From: Candidatus Nitrospira nitrificans
Lineage (GTDB): Bacteria; Nitrospirota; Nitrospiria; Nitrospirales; Nitrospiraceae
Assembly (NCBI RefSeq): GCF_001458775.1
Contig: NZ_CZPZ01000016.1
Coordinates: forward strand, 1 to 58,481
Reading direction: 5' to 3'
DNA length: 58,481 nucleotides
Below, piece by piece: positions 7,902-16,163 of the stretch (its first letter is position 1; each line of letters starts with the position of its first letter). A model generated the notes under the pieces. The model was not told the origin of the DNA. It did not search any database and saw only the letters and a list, made by a program, of their open reading frames with translations. The translations under genes and the position numbers were made by a program.

Positions 7902-10052
7902 GTGGATTCTCCTAACGTGGTGAACGGTTCTCTCCCGCAAACCCTCAATCGTCTGCCCGAGCTGGCGCAAAATCTCTGGTGGAGCTGGACGTTGGAAGCC
8001 CGCCAATTGTTCGAAATGATCGATCCGACCCTGTGGTTTCTCACGCACCATAATCCGGTCAAGCTCCTGTCCGATGTGACGCCGGACCGGCTCACGCGCT
8101 TGGCCGAAGACCCGTCGTTTCTCCGCCAATACTCGGCGGTGTTCCGCCTGTTCGACGAATATCTGGCCAACAAGAAAAGTTGGGTCGGGACGCACCATGC
8201 GGATTTGACGAAATCGGCGATTGCGTACTTCTCGGCCGAATTCGGCCTCCATGCCTCCGTGCCCATTTATAGCGGCGGTCTCGGAATCTTGGCCGGAGAT
8301 CATTGTAAGGAGGCGAGCGACATCGGCTTGCCGCTCGTCGGCATCGGATTCATGTACCCGCAAGGATATTTCCGCCAACGGATCACGCCGGAAGGGTGGC
8401 AAGAGGCGGCCTACGCCCCGTTCAACCGCGATGAATCCCCGGTTCATCAGGCTCTGACCCCGTCGGGAGAACCCTGTCGGTTTGCCGTCGAGATGGGCAG
8501 TCGGCGGGTGACCGCGACTGTTTGGAAAGTGTTGGTGGGAAGAATCTCGCTCTTTCTCATCGATACGGATGTGCCGGAAAACAGCCCGGAGGACCGAGCC
8601 CTCTCCGCCCGTCTCTACGGCGGGGATCAAGAAATGCGCCTCTGTCAGGAGATCCTGTTGGGGATCGGCGGCGTGCGCATGTTGCGCTCGCTCAACATCT
8701 CGCCGTCGATCTGGCATGCGAACGAAGGGCACTCGGCCTTCCTTACCTTGGAGCGGGTGCGTGAATTCGTTCAAAAGGGGTCGTCCCACGCGGAAGCCTC
8801 GGAGCTGGTCCGTCAGAGCACCGTCTTCACCACGCATACCCCCGTGCCGGCCGGACACGATGTCTTCCCGCACCATCTGATGGATCGATACTTTGCCGGC
8901 TATTGGGAACAACTCGGCCTCTCGCGGGACGAATTCCTCCGCCTTGGAGAAACTCCGGAGTCGCGCGGACACGGCTTCAACATGACCGCGCTGGTCATGC
9001 GCCTCTCGGCGCACGTCAACGGCGTCAGCCGCGAACATGGCCGCGTCTCACGAGAGATGTGGCAACACTTCTGGCCGGGGTTGCCGGCCGACCAAGTCCC
9101 CATCCGCAGCGTGACCAACGGCATTCATGCGCCGACATGGATCTCGCCGGAGCTACACCACCTCTACAGCAAGTCGCTCAGCCCGACCTGGACCCATACC
9201 TGCGATGATCCGGCCATGTGGCAGCGGGTGATGGATGTGCCGGATCACGAGCTGTGGGCGGTCCGGCAAACGATGAAGCGGAAACTGATGAGTTTTATCC
9301 GTGAGCGAGCCAGGGTCGGCTGGATGCATGGGCATCTCCAGCCGTCTCAAGTGCTCACGCGCGGCACGCTCCTGGATCCCGAGGCCTTGACGATCGGGTT
9401 TGCCAGGCGGTTCGCGACGTACAAACGAGCGACCTTGCTCTTTCGAGACCTAGAACGGCTGAAGGCGCTCCTCCAAGACCGCTGGCGGCCGGTCCAACTC
9501 ATCTTCGCCGGCAAGGCCCACCCCGCCGACGAACCAGGGCGATACTTCATTCACGAAGTCCTGAACTTCTGCCACGACCACAAGCTGGGCGGTCGCGTGG
9601 CGTTCTTGGAAAACTACGAGATGCATATGGCGAAATATCTCGTTCAGGGCGTCGACATTTGGTTGAATACCCCGCGCTTTCCGATGGAAGCCAGCGGCAC
9701 CAGCGGCATGAAAGCCGCCCTGAACGGCGTGTTGAACCTCAGCGTCCTCGATGGCTGGTGGGTGGAAGGATATAACGGAGCCAACGGGTGGGGCATCCAG
9801 CCGCTCAGCGAACAGGCCGACGCGCAGACGCAGGATCATCATGATGCCGAACAGCTCTATCACGTCTTGGAACAAGAGGTCGTGCCGCTGTTCTACCAGC
9901 GTGATCGTGACGGGATTCCGAGGGGCTGGCTTCAAATGGTCAAAGAATGCATCCGTACCATCGCGCCCCAGTTCTGCACCACGCGCATGCTGAAGGACTA
10001 CGTCGGCCTGATGTACCGCGCCGCCACGGTGCGGCAACCGACGACATGGTAA
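7902..10052 (+). CDS. glgP: Alpha-glucan (glycogen) phosphorylase
   Basis: A 716-residue PLP-dependent phosphorylase that releases glucose-1-phosphate from glycogen or maltodextrin. It belongs to the shorter bacterial/archaeal type with an N-terminal DUF3417 region (LPELAQNLWWSW near residues 16-27). The central part contains AYFSAEFGLH and GIGFMYPQGYFRQR. The late part has FAGKAHPAD and the PLP-lysine segment EASGTSGMKAALNG, with the Lys at about residue 604, then NGANGWGI. I chose the GTG at 7902 because AAGGAG (7891-7896) lies 5 bp upstream. An earlier in-frame GTG at 7878 lacks such a site. The last bases overlap the start of the HEAT-repeat gene, which suggests co-translation. Confidence 0.93.
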   Translation: MDSPNVVNGSLPQTLNRLPELAQNLWWSWTLEARQLFEMIDPTLWFLTHHNPVKLLSDVTPDRLTRLAEDPSFLRQYSAVFRLFDEYLANKKSWVGTHHADLTKSAIAYFSAEFGLHASVPIYSGGLGILAGDHCKEASDIGLPLVGIGFMYPQGYFRQRITPEGWQEAAYAPFNRDESPVHQALTPSGEPCRFAVEMGSRRVTATVWKVLVGRISLFLIDTDVPENSPEDRALSARLYGGDQEMRLCQEILLGIGGVRMLRSLNISPSIWHANEGHSAFLTLERVREFVQKGSSHAEASELVRQSTVFTTHTPVPAGHDVFPHHLMDRYFAGYWEQLGLSRDEFLRLGETPESRGHGFNMTALVMRLSAHVNGVSREHGRVSREMWQHFWPGLPADQVPIRSVTNGIHAPTWISPELHHLYSKSLSPTWTHTCDDPAMWQRVMDVPDHELWAVRQTMKRKLMSFIRERARVGWMHGHLQPSQVLTRGTLLDPEALTIGFARRFATYKRATLLFRDLERLKALLQDRWRPVQLIFAGKAHPADEPGRYFIHEVLNFCHDHKLGGRVAFLENYEMHMAKYLVQGVDIWLNTPRFPMEASGTSGMKAALNGVLNLSVLDGWWVEGYNGANGWGIQPLSEQADAQTQDHHDAEQLYHVLEQEVVPLFYQRDRDGIPRGWLQMVKECIRTIAPQFCTTRMLKDYVGLMYRAATVRQPTTW

Positions 10053-11455
10053 CTCGGCACCGCGTGGCAGGCCGGTATCCTCTGCGCGCCGGCTTGCGAT
10101 CCATTTCTACACTCGCGTGTGTGACCGGCGCGCTTCTCCTGATTCTCGTCACCGGGTCTCTCGTTCCGGCATCGGCAGGCCCCCCTTCCACGGTCGAATC
10201 GAAAGCCACGGCCCTCTTCAAGGCCGGTGACTACCCCGAAGTGATCGCTCTCTACCGGGGTCTTCCACCGGAGGCGACGCCCTCGAACGCATTCCTCCGC
10301 CTCTCCCTGCTCAGCCATGTCCGCCTGGGGCGAACGGACGAAGCCTTGGCCATCTATGCGAAATTGACCCAGCCGGGACAACCCCATGATGCGTCGCTGC
10401 TCCGTCCGTTGGCACTCGGAGTGATCACCGGCCACGTTCGAGACCGAAAAGAACATGTCCGCATTGCAGCCTACTCGGCCCTCGCGGAATTGGGCCTGGC
10501 GGAGACCGCCGCGATTTTGGAGGACGGCTTGCTGGACGCCTCGGTGGTCGTGCGCGCGCGCGCCGCCGAGGCGATCGGAAAAGCCGGACTCGCGGCAAAG
10601 TCCGGCGCTCTGCGCCGCGCGTTGCGGGATGACATGCCGACCGTCCGCATCGCCGCGATGACGGCGCTCGGGGAAGCACAGGCCACCGACGTTCAGCAGC
10701 GGTTGCTGGATGTCGCTCGCACTGAGGATGGGCCTGAGGCCATCTTCGCCTACGCCGCGCTGTTCAAGCTGGGACATGTGGAAAAGCTGGACGATATCAC
10801 CAGCGCCGCGACCCTGCCGGACGCGGAGACGAGAATGGCCGCGCTGGGGGTATTGGGACGCCTCAAACGTCCGGCCAGCCTGGCGGTCCTGGCGCAAGCC
10901 GTGTATGATCCCGATCCGTCGGTGCGCGCCTTCGCTGCCGGAGCACTGGGAGAATTTGGTTCCCCTGGCGGCGTGGCTCCACTGACGCATGCCATCGGGG
11001 ACGAGATGGCGATGGTGCGCGGTCTCGCGGCGGCAAGTCTTGGAAAGCTCGGCATCAAGGACAATCGGCCTTTGCTGCTGGCGCTCACACGAGACTCGGA
11101 TATCCATGTCCGTGCCGGCGCCACAGAGGGATTGATTCGTTTGGGCGATACCTCCGCCTTCACGCTGGCCACGGAGCTCGCTCGGCATCCCGACCCTTCC
11201 ATCCGTGGCGCGGCGGCGCAGGCCTTGAGCGCCTCCGCCGAGAAAGACGCACTGCCGATTCTCCACAAGCTCTTACAGGACCAGCAGCCGCTTCCTCGCC
11301 TGATGGCCGCCAAGGGATTGCGGAAAAGCGGCGAAAGTGCCATTCCTATCTTGGTCAAGGGGTTGCACGACTCGGACGAGGCCGTGCGTATCGCAAGCGC
11401 GAACAGCCTGCTCCAGCAGTTGACTCGGTCGGGCTCGTCACAACGTCACCGCTAA
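10046..11455 (+). CDS. Exported or membrane-anchored HEAT-repeat protein
   Basis: A 469-residue protein. A hydrophobic segment at about residues 20-42 (ACVTGALLLILVTGSLVPA) is a signal peptide or N-terminal anchor. A TPR-like stretch follows at about 50-110 (ATALFKAGDYPEVIALYRGL, LRLSLLSHVRLGRTDEALAIYAKL). From about 135 to the end there are repeated 30-residue HEAT/PBS-lyase units such as ASVVVRARAAEAIGKAGL, PSVRAFAAGALGEFG and IRGAAAQALSASAEKDALPI. Such solenoids are protein-binding scaffolds, and no catalytic motif is seen. The ATG overlaps the last codons of glgP. An extension further upstream inside glgP is unlikely because it would not carry the signal at the N-terminus. Its partner is unknown. 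Confidence 0.85.
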   Translation: MVTRHRVAGRYPLRAGLRSISTLACVTGALLLILVTGSLVPASAGPPSTVESKATALFKAGDYPEVIALYRGLPPEATPSNAFLRLSLLSHVRLGRTDEALAIYAKLTQPGQPHDASLLRPLALGVITGHVRDRKEHVRIAAYSALAELGLAETAAILEDGLLDASVVVRARAAEAIGKAGLAAKSGALRRALRDDMPTVRIAAMTALGEAQATDVQQRLLDVARTEDGPEAIFAYAALFKLGHVEKLDDITSAATLPDAETRMAALGVLGRLKRPASLAVLAQAVYDPDPSVRAFAAGALGEFGSPGGVAPLTHAIGDEMAMVRGLAAASLGKLGIKDNRPLLLALTRDSDIHVRAGATEGLIRLGDTSAFTLATELARHPDPSIRGAAAQALSASAEKDALPILHKLLQDQQPLPRLMAAKGLRKSGESAIPILVKGLHDSDEAVRIASANSLLQQLTRSGSSQRHR

Positions 11456-11467
11456 TCGAGGGCCATC

Positions 11468-11923
11468 ATGGTTAAATTTCTCGCTGTTCTCTTGCTGCTC
11501 GCCGGGGCGTTCGGAGCGGGCTACTATCTCGGACAACGGCCCGTCGGGACGCTTCAGCGAACGGTCGCGGAGCTTCAACAGTCGTTGAAAGATGTATCCA
11601 GAAACGTATTGGACACGACCCTCGGGATCGAACGCGATCTGCGCAAGCGGCAAGGGCTCGTGGATGCGAAGTCTCGATTAGTCCAGGCGAAGGCGCACCT
11701 CGTCGATCGCAATTTCGGCGACGCGGCGAAAGAATTGGCCGAAGCCGTCACTGCCGTGGAAGCCGCCGCGAAGGGAGTCAAATCCGATACCGCGACCAAC
11801 CCCCTCAGGGACATGGCCGGATCGCTGCGGGAGGTGAAGTTGGAGATTACGACAGGGAAACAGGTGTCAATGAAAAAGCTGGACGAACTCCAGCAGCGAA
11901 TGGACCAACTCTTGAACAACTAA
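11468..11923 (+). CDS. Small membrane-anchored coiled-coil protein, unknown function
   Basis: A 151-residue protein with one N-terminal membrane segment (LAVLLLLAGAFGAGYYLG, about 5-22). It is followed by charged helical sequence with heptad-like spacing (LQRTVAELQQSLKDVSRNVL, then ELAEAVTAVEAAAKG, ending LDELQQRMDQLLNN). I do not recognise a family. It lies 12 bp after the HEAT-repeat gene on the same strand, so it probably shares its transcript and acts at the inner face of the envelope. Its stop is 1 bp from the stop of the convergent HEAT gene. Confidence 0.7.
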   Translation: MVKFLAVLLLLAGAFGAGYYLGQRPVGTLQRTVAELQQSLKDVSRNVLDTTLGIERDLRKRQGLVDAKSRLVQAKAHLVDRNFGDAAKELAEAVTAVEAAAKGVKSDTATNPLRDMAGSLREVKLEITTGKQVSMKKLDELQQRMDQLLNN

Positions 11924-11924
11924 C

Positions 11925-12752
11925 TCAGGCGTTGGCCGCTTGAGAGATCGGGGGCTTCTTCCACTTCGCAAGAATTCGTTCCACCCGCATCTTCACCACC
12001 ATATCGGGATCTTTAAGCAACGATTTGATCGCCTCGCGGCCGCGTTCGTCGCCGATCGACTCCAACGCGGCGGCGGCCGTCAACCGCGTATACCAGTCTT
12101 TATCACCGAGCATCCCAATGAGCGGATCGATGGCTTCGCCGCTTTTGATCCGCCCCAAGGCGCGGACGGCGCACTTGCGAACATTTTCGTCCTTATCACG
12201 AAGAGCAGCGACCAGCCGCCCGACGGACGGCTCCCCCAGTTGAACCAACGCATCCACGGCATCATCTTTGAACTCATCGTTCCGAAGTTGAAGCACCAAG
12301 GGATCAAGCACCCGCTCGTCGCGGATTTTCCCGAGCGAAGCAATCGCGTATTTACGGACCTCCCAATCGCGGAGCAGCTTCAGGAGTGTCTCGACGGCGG
12401 GAGAGCCCACCTGCCCCATCGCCTCGATGGCGACCTCTCGAACCTGCCAATCACCGTCTCGTAACGCGCGGGCCAGCGGTTCGACACAACGCTCATCACC
12501 CATCTCGCCCAGCGTGATCACCGCTTCGCGGCGGACCACCCAATCAGGATCAGCGAGCAGATCGATCTGAATGTCGATCTCGTCCTTGACCTGCTCTTCG
12601 TCCAGCGCGACCGTGTCTCGGCCGGTCGCTCCCGCCTCAGCGGCGGAAGTGACAGCCTGCATCTGATCGGCTGCTTCATCCGCGGGCGGCTCCTCACCGG
12701 TTTGCCGGCTGAGAGGAGTAATACCCTGGGGGGACTTCAGTTCTTCTTCCAT
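11925..12752 (-). CDS. Cytoplasmic HEAT-repeat protein
   Basis: A 275-residue protein with no signal peptide. The first 60 residues are acidic and low in complexity. From about 63 onward there are six or so HEAT/PBS-lyase repeats of roughly 31 residues: DPDWVVRREAVITLGEMGD, DWQVREVAIEAMGQVG, EVRKYAIASLGKIRD, ENVRKCAVRALGRIKSG and DWYTRLTAAAALESIGD. Such repeats form a superhelical binding surface. It is not closely similar to the exported HEAT protein at 10046-11455, to which it is convergent. The partner and role cannot be read from the sequence. Confidence 0.85.
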   Translation of the reverse strand: MEEELKSPQGITPLSRQTGEEPPADEAADQMQAVTSAAEAGATGRDTVALDEEQVKDEIDIQIDLLADPDWVVRREAVITLGEMGDERCVEPLARALRDGDWQVREVAIEAMGQVGSPAVETLLKLLRDWEVRKYAIASLGKIRDERVLDPLVLQLRNDEFKDDAVDALVQLGEPSVGRLVAALRDKDENVRKCAVRALGRIKSGEAIDPLIGMLGDKDWYTRLTAAAALESIGDERGREAIKSLLKDPDMVVKMRVERILAKWKKPPISQAANA

Positions 12753-12788
12753 GGATCAGTACCTGACACGACCGTGCCCGTTGAAAGA

Positions 12789-13004
12789 TTAGGCCGACGC
12801 AGGGGCGGCAGCCGCGCCTTTGCTCCCGGCGGCTCGTTTCTTCCGTTGCGCAAGCGCCCGCCGTTTACGCTGCTCTCTCTTCAAACGTTTCCTCAGTGAC
12901 CGGAGAGCAGCGTCACCCTCAGGGTTGTCGTGATTGGTCAGCTTTGCGCCGACCTTCTTTTTCAACTTCACTTCATCCGGTTCCGCTGCGCGCTTCTTGG
13001 CCAT
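12789..13004 (-). CDS. Small very basic protein, unknown function
   Basis: A 71-residue protein with a Lys/Arg-dominated helix (LRSLRKRLKREQRKRRALAQ) and an Ala-rich tail. It may bind nucleic acid, but no known fold is recognised. The ATG at 13004 is chosen because GGGGAGG lies 9 nt upstream on the reverse strand. A GTG 30 bp further up would place that site inside the gene. A good promoter with a TTGACA box lies at 13064-13093. It sits 36 bp upstream of the HEAT-repeat gene on the same strand. Confidence 0.65.
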   Translation of the reverse strand: MAKKRAAEPDEVKLKKKVGAKLTNHDNPEGDAALRSLRKRLKREQRKRRALAQRKKRAAGSKGAAAAPASA

Positions 13005-13063
13005 CGCTCCATGCCTCCCCTTCGATAAACTCACGTATTGTCAGCCGCCGACGAGAAGACTGC

Positions 13064-13093
13064 AGTCTAGTGGAGAGCTTTGCACCGTGTCAA
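13064..13093 (-). promoter_or_regulatory. Candidate sigma70-type promoter for the small basic protein
   Basis: On the reverse strand TTGACA (13093-13088) and TAGACT (13069-13064) are separated by 18 bp. The start of transcription would be roughly 50 nt before the ATG at 13004. Confidence 0.5.
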
Positions 13094-13133
13094 CCTGAGT
13101 GGGACCAGCAAGATGAACCTTCACAGGAGCCTG

Positions 13134-13326
13134 CAGGCTGTTCGAAAAGGCTGTCCGGCCGGCAGTGTCCCAGGCCAGGCGTAACCTTTCTCACCCGACC
13201 CACCCCGACCTGCCCAGGGCAGCTCTCTCCCGGTTGGTACGATGAGCCTCTGAGCGATGCGACCTGCCTCGCGAAGCCGCTTCGGCAAGGCGGGGAACGC
13301 CGCGGGCGGACTTTTTCAACAGCCTG
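13134..13326. repeat. MITE-like intergenic element with terminal inverted repeats
   Basis: The left end begins CAGGCTGTTCGAAAAG (13134) and the right end, read on the reverse strand from 13326, begins CAGGCTGTTGAAAAAG. They agree at 14 of 16 positions. The roughly 160 bp between them are GC-rich, have no coding signature and contain smaller inverted repeats such as GAAGCCGCTTC near 13273. It has the size and form of a non-autonomous miniature transposable element. The right end abuts the rlpA stop codon. A decayed relative of the left end is seen near 28190. Confidence 0.55.
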
Positions 13327-13965
13327 TTAGTTGAGGACCAACGATGCGACCGGCGTGCCGGCCGGATGGGTGACCGCCAGCACCGCAAGGGCCCAGCGGT
13401 TCCGCCTGGCAATCCAGAGGTCGCCAAGGAAGTTTCTCGCCGGATGGGCCATCCCATGCGACGCCCGATCGGTCCAAGGCCGCGCATCGGCAAGCAGCGA
13501 AGCCGCTCGGTCTGAGAATTGTTCCGACAACAGCATCAGCTCCGGTCGGCGTTCGCCGACGATCTCAACCTGCACATAGGCCACCCCTTCGTGCGTCATG
13601 CCCAACTGGACAGCCGCACCATGGGAAAGGTCGAGAATCCGCCCTTTCTCGTAGGGACCCCGGTCTGTGATTCGGACATAGAGATGCTTGCCGTTCGTCA
13701 AATTCACCACACGCACCACGCTGCCGAGAGGCATCGTCCGATGGGCAGCCGTCAACGCTTCCATATCGAACAACTCGCCGTTCGCCGCTTGCCTGCCATG
13801 GAACTGTTCGCCGTACCACGATGCGACGCCCCGATCCTTGATCCCGACATCCAATTGCATATCTCCTTTGGGAACCCAGGAACAGGCCCCCAACGACAAG
13901 CAGAGGATGACGGCAAACGATGTGGACGACGATGAAAGCCGACTCTGATGAAGCTCAGTGTGCAT
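13327..13965 (-). CDS. rlpA: RlpA-like septal-ring lipoprotein (putative lytic transglycosylase)
   Basis: A 212-residue exported protein. An N-terminal hydrophobic stretch ends in a lipobox (CLSLGAC, Cys at about 28). The double-psi beta-barrel domain follows: RGVASWYGEQFHGRQAANGE, AAHRTMPLGSVVRVVNLTNG and VRITDRGPYEKGRILDLS, in which the Asp of RITDRGP is the conserved residue. RlpA binds and cleaves glycan strands lacking stem peptides and acts during septation. There is no C-terminal SPOR domain. Instead the tail (about 140-212) is unrecognised, so septal targeting must come from elsewhere. Its stop codon touches the MITE-like repeat. Confidence 0.87.
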   Translation of the reverse strand: MHTELHQSRLSSSSTSFAVILCLSLGACSWVPKGDMQLDVGIKDRGVASWYGEQFHGRQAANGELFDMEALTAAHRTMPLGSVVRVVNLTNGKHLYVRITDRGPYEKGRILDLSHGAAVQLGMTHEGVAYVQVEIVGERRPELMLLSEQFSDRAASLLADARPWTDRASHGMAHPARNFLGDLWIARRNRWALAVLAVTHPAGTPVASLVLN

Positions 13966-14398
13966 GCTGGGTATCGCCTCCCTTTGATGGCAACGATGAG
14001 ACCACTGGTCGATTCAGAGTATGAAAGGCGGGGGACTTCGACAATACCGACTGGAGTATCGGCTCCCCCACTTCCGTATGGAGCTCCCCTCCGCGAACGA
14101 AAGAGAGGCTGCAGGGAAAATTCAACGGATAGGCTTCGTCGCGCCCCCTATATAAACGAGCTGGAAGTTAAATTCAAGACCGGTGGCTCGCGCGGAGCCG
14201 GAATCGACAGTGGAGCATCGCCGAGCGATCACGTTCCCGACATTGCGTAGATGCCCCATCAGGCTTGATACGCACCCTACTGCCCGTATATTGACTGCCT
14301 TGAACGGAGTGAGTAAGATCCTTCGTCAAGGAACATGGTGTTGTTTCGAGAGCGGTACCGCTCCAATCTCCGCGATTGTTCGCACCGATACCACATTC
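13966..14398. other. Divergent intergenic region between rlpA and the ABC operon
   Basis: This 433-bp gap holds a good forward promoter (14265-14292) and a small imperfect dyad around 14045-14060 (CCGA...TCGG). The forward frame is open from before 14183 into the ATPase gene, but its translation has no resemblance to ABC ATPases before 14399. Nothing else could be supported. Confidence 0.4.
14265..14292 (+). promoter_or_regulatory. Candidate sigma70-type promoter of the ABC operon
   Basis: TTGATA (14265-14270) and TATATT (14287-14292) each match consensus at five of six positions and are 16 bp apart. Transcription would start about 100 nt before the ATPase gene. Confidence 0.45.
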
Positions 14399-15385
14399 GT
14401 GATCGACGTTCATAACATCACCAAGCGCTACGGGCATCATACGGCCATCGATCGCGTCACCTTCTCGGTGGCCAAAGGCGAGGTGTTGGCGTTTCTTGGC
14501 CCCAACGGCGCCGGCAAAACAACCACGATGCGGATCTTGACCTGCTTCATGCCGGCGACCGAAGGCACGGCGCGAGTGGCGGGCTTTGATTGCACCGAGC
14601 AGCCGTTGGAGGTGAAACGGCAGATCGGCTACCTGCCGGAAACGCCGCCGGTCTATCAGGAACTCACCGTGGCGGAATATCTGACCTTTGTCGGACGACT
14701 CCGCGGAATCACGGGACCGAAGCTCTCGTCGGCGCTCGACCAATCGATTGGGCGGCTTGAGCTGGGCTCCGTCCGCCATCGGTTGATCGGGAACCTGTCC
14801 CGAGGCTACCGTCAGCGCGTGGGGTTGGCGCAAGCGCTCTTACACGATCCCCCGGTGTTGATCCTTGACGAGCCGACGGTCGGCCTTGATCCCAAACAAA
14901 TCATTGAAATACGAGAGTTGATCAAAAGCCTGGCCGGCTCGCATTCCGTCATTCTCAGCACCCATATTCTTCCGGAGGCGACAGCCGTCTGCCAACGGGT
15001 CGTCATCATCAATAAAGGCCGCATCGTGGCGGAGGATACCCCCGAACAGTTGTCGGCCCGATTGCGTCAATCGGAGAAAGTTTCGATTACCCTCAAGGCA
15101 TGCCCGACGGACTGCGAGATGAAGCTTCGAGCGATTCCCGGCGTGCTCAACGTTTTTCCCGGACAGGCGGGAGGAAGCTTCCTTCTCGAATGCGAGCTGG
15201 GCCGTGACCTACGGGACGAGATCGCGCGCGTAGCCGTGTCGAGCCAATGGGGATTGCTTGAGCTCCGCACCGTGTCCATGACGTTGGAAGACGTTTTCCT
15301 CCAGCTCACGCGCCACGAGGACCAGCTCTCCGAACCGCCTGAGGCCGCCGTCGGCATGGTCACCGCCGAAAGGACGGACTCATAG
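14399..15385 (+). CDS. ABC transporter ATP-binding protein (GldA-like)
   Basis: A 328-residue ATPase if read from the GTG at 14399 (MIDVHNITKRYG). Walker A GPNGAGKT is at 34-41, the signature LSRGYRQR at 133-140 and Walker B VLILDEPT at 153-160. The C-terminal 90 residues are the extension common in CcmA/NatA/GldA-type exporters. There is no clear ribosome site before the GTG. Another GTG at 14312 is possible but would add sequence unlike the family. It powers the permease encoded 7 bp downstream. The four-gene order ATPase, permease, GldG-like, DUF4340 resembles the Gld-type ABC set of Bacteroidetes and similar sets in other phyla. The substrate is unknown, and gliding is not implied. Confidence 0.88.
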   Translation: MIDVHNITKRYGHHTAIDRVTFSVAKGEVLAFLGPNGAGKTTTMRILTCFMPATEGTARVAGFDCTEQPLEVKRQIGYLPETPPVYQELTVAEYLTFVGRLRGITGPKLSSALDQSIGRLELGSVRHRLIGNLSRGYRQRVGLAQALLHDPPVLILDEPTVGLDPKQIIEIRELIKSLAGSHSVILSTHILPEATAVCQRVVIINKGRIVAEDTPEQLSARLRQSEKVSITLKACPTDCEMKLRAIPGVLNVFPGQAGGSFLLECELGRDLRDEIARVAVSSQWGLLELRTVSMTLEDVFLQLTRHEDQLSEPPEAAVGMVTAERTDS

Positions 15386-15392
15386 ATACCTT

Positions 15393-16163
15393 ATGACCCC
15401 GGTGCAAGCCATCATCGCCAAGGAACTGCGCGGCTATTTCGTCTCTCCCATCGTCTACGTGGTCGGCGCGGTCTTTCTGTTGATCTTCGGACTGCTCTCC
15501 TACCTCTACGTTGGTTTTGCCGGGGCGCAAGCCATCCAATTGATGCAGATGCAGGGGGGAACGGCCCAGATCAACTTGAACGATCTGGTCTTCCGAAATC
15601 TGTTCGCGAGCATGCGGATCGTCCTCGTGATTATTCTGCCCATCCTGACCATGCGGTTGTTCGCGGAAGAGCGCAAGCTGCGAACCTTTGAATTTTTGAT
15701 GACCTCGCCGGTCAGAATCCATGAAATCGTTGTCGGCAAATTCGTCAGTGTCTTCGTGATCTATCTCGGCCTCGTCGGGCTGACCGTCTTGGTCCCCACC
15801 GTGCTGATGCTGTTCAGCGACTTCGACTGGAATCCCATCTGGACCGGCTATTTGGGCATGGTCCTGCTGGGAGCCCTGTTTCTTTCCGTGGGCCTGTTCG
15901 CCTCGGCGCTGACGGAAAATCAAATCGTCGCCGCCTTTGTGAGCTTCGGCTTGCTCCTGATCATCTGGTTGATCGCCGGACTGGGAAGCCTGTTCGGAGA
16001 TACCACCGCGGGCCGCGTCATCTCATATGTTTCATACATGGAACATTATGACCGGCTGGTGCGGGGGCTGATCGACACGAGCGACCTCCTGTACTTCGGC
16101 AGCGGATTGGCGCTCATGCTGTTTCTCACCCATCGCGTCGTGGAGTCGACCAGCTGGAAATGA
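15393..16163 (+). CDS. ABC transporter permease (GldF-like)
   Basis: A 256-residue membrane protein with about six hydrophobic segments: near 12-35, then SMRIVLVIILPILTMRLFAE, VFVIYLGLVGLTVLVPTVL, YLGMVLLGALFLSVGLFA, AAFVSFGLLLIIWLIAGLG and a last one near the end. It matches ABC-2 type permeases of the GldF/NosY group, including the MRLFAEERKLRTFEFLMTSP loop typical of them. It works with the ATPase just upstream. Its TGA stop overlaps the ATG of the GldG-like gene by four bases, which indicates translational coupling. Confidence 0.87.
   Translation: MTPVQAIIAKELRGYFVSPIVYVVGAVFLLIFGLLSYLYVGFAGAQAIQLMQMQGGTAQINLNDLVFRNLFASMRIVLVIILPILTMRLFAEERKLRTFEFLMTSPVRIHEIVVGKFVSVFVIYLGLVGLTVLVPTVLMLFSDFDWNPIWTGYLGMVLLGALFLSVGLFASALTENQIVAAFVSFGLLLIIWLIAGLGSLFGDTTAGRVISYVSYMEHYDRLVRGLIDTSDLLYFGSGLALMLFLTHRVVESTSWK

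Noticed and set aside
7710-9038. Reverse open frame opposite glgP
   Set aside because: A shadow frame rich in Arg, Gly and His with no start context. The glgP frame is conserved throughout.
9998-11266. Reverse open frame opposite the HEAT-repeat gene
   Set aside because: Shadow of a repeat gene; no protein-like features.
12896-13330. Forward open frame running through the MITE-like repeat
   Set aside because: It crosses a promoter and a non-coding repeat and has no ribosome site or family match.
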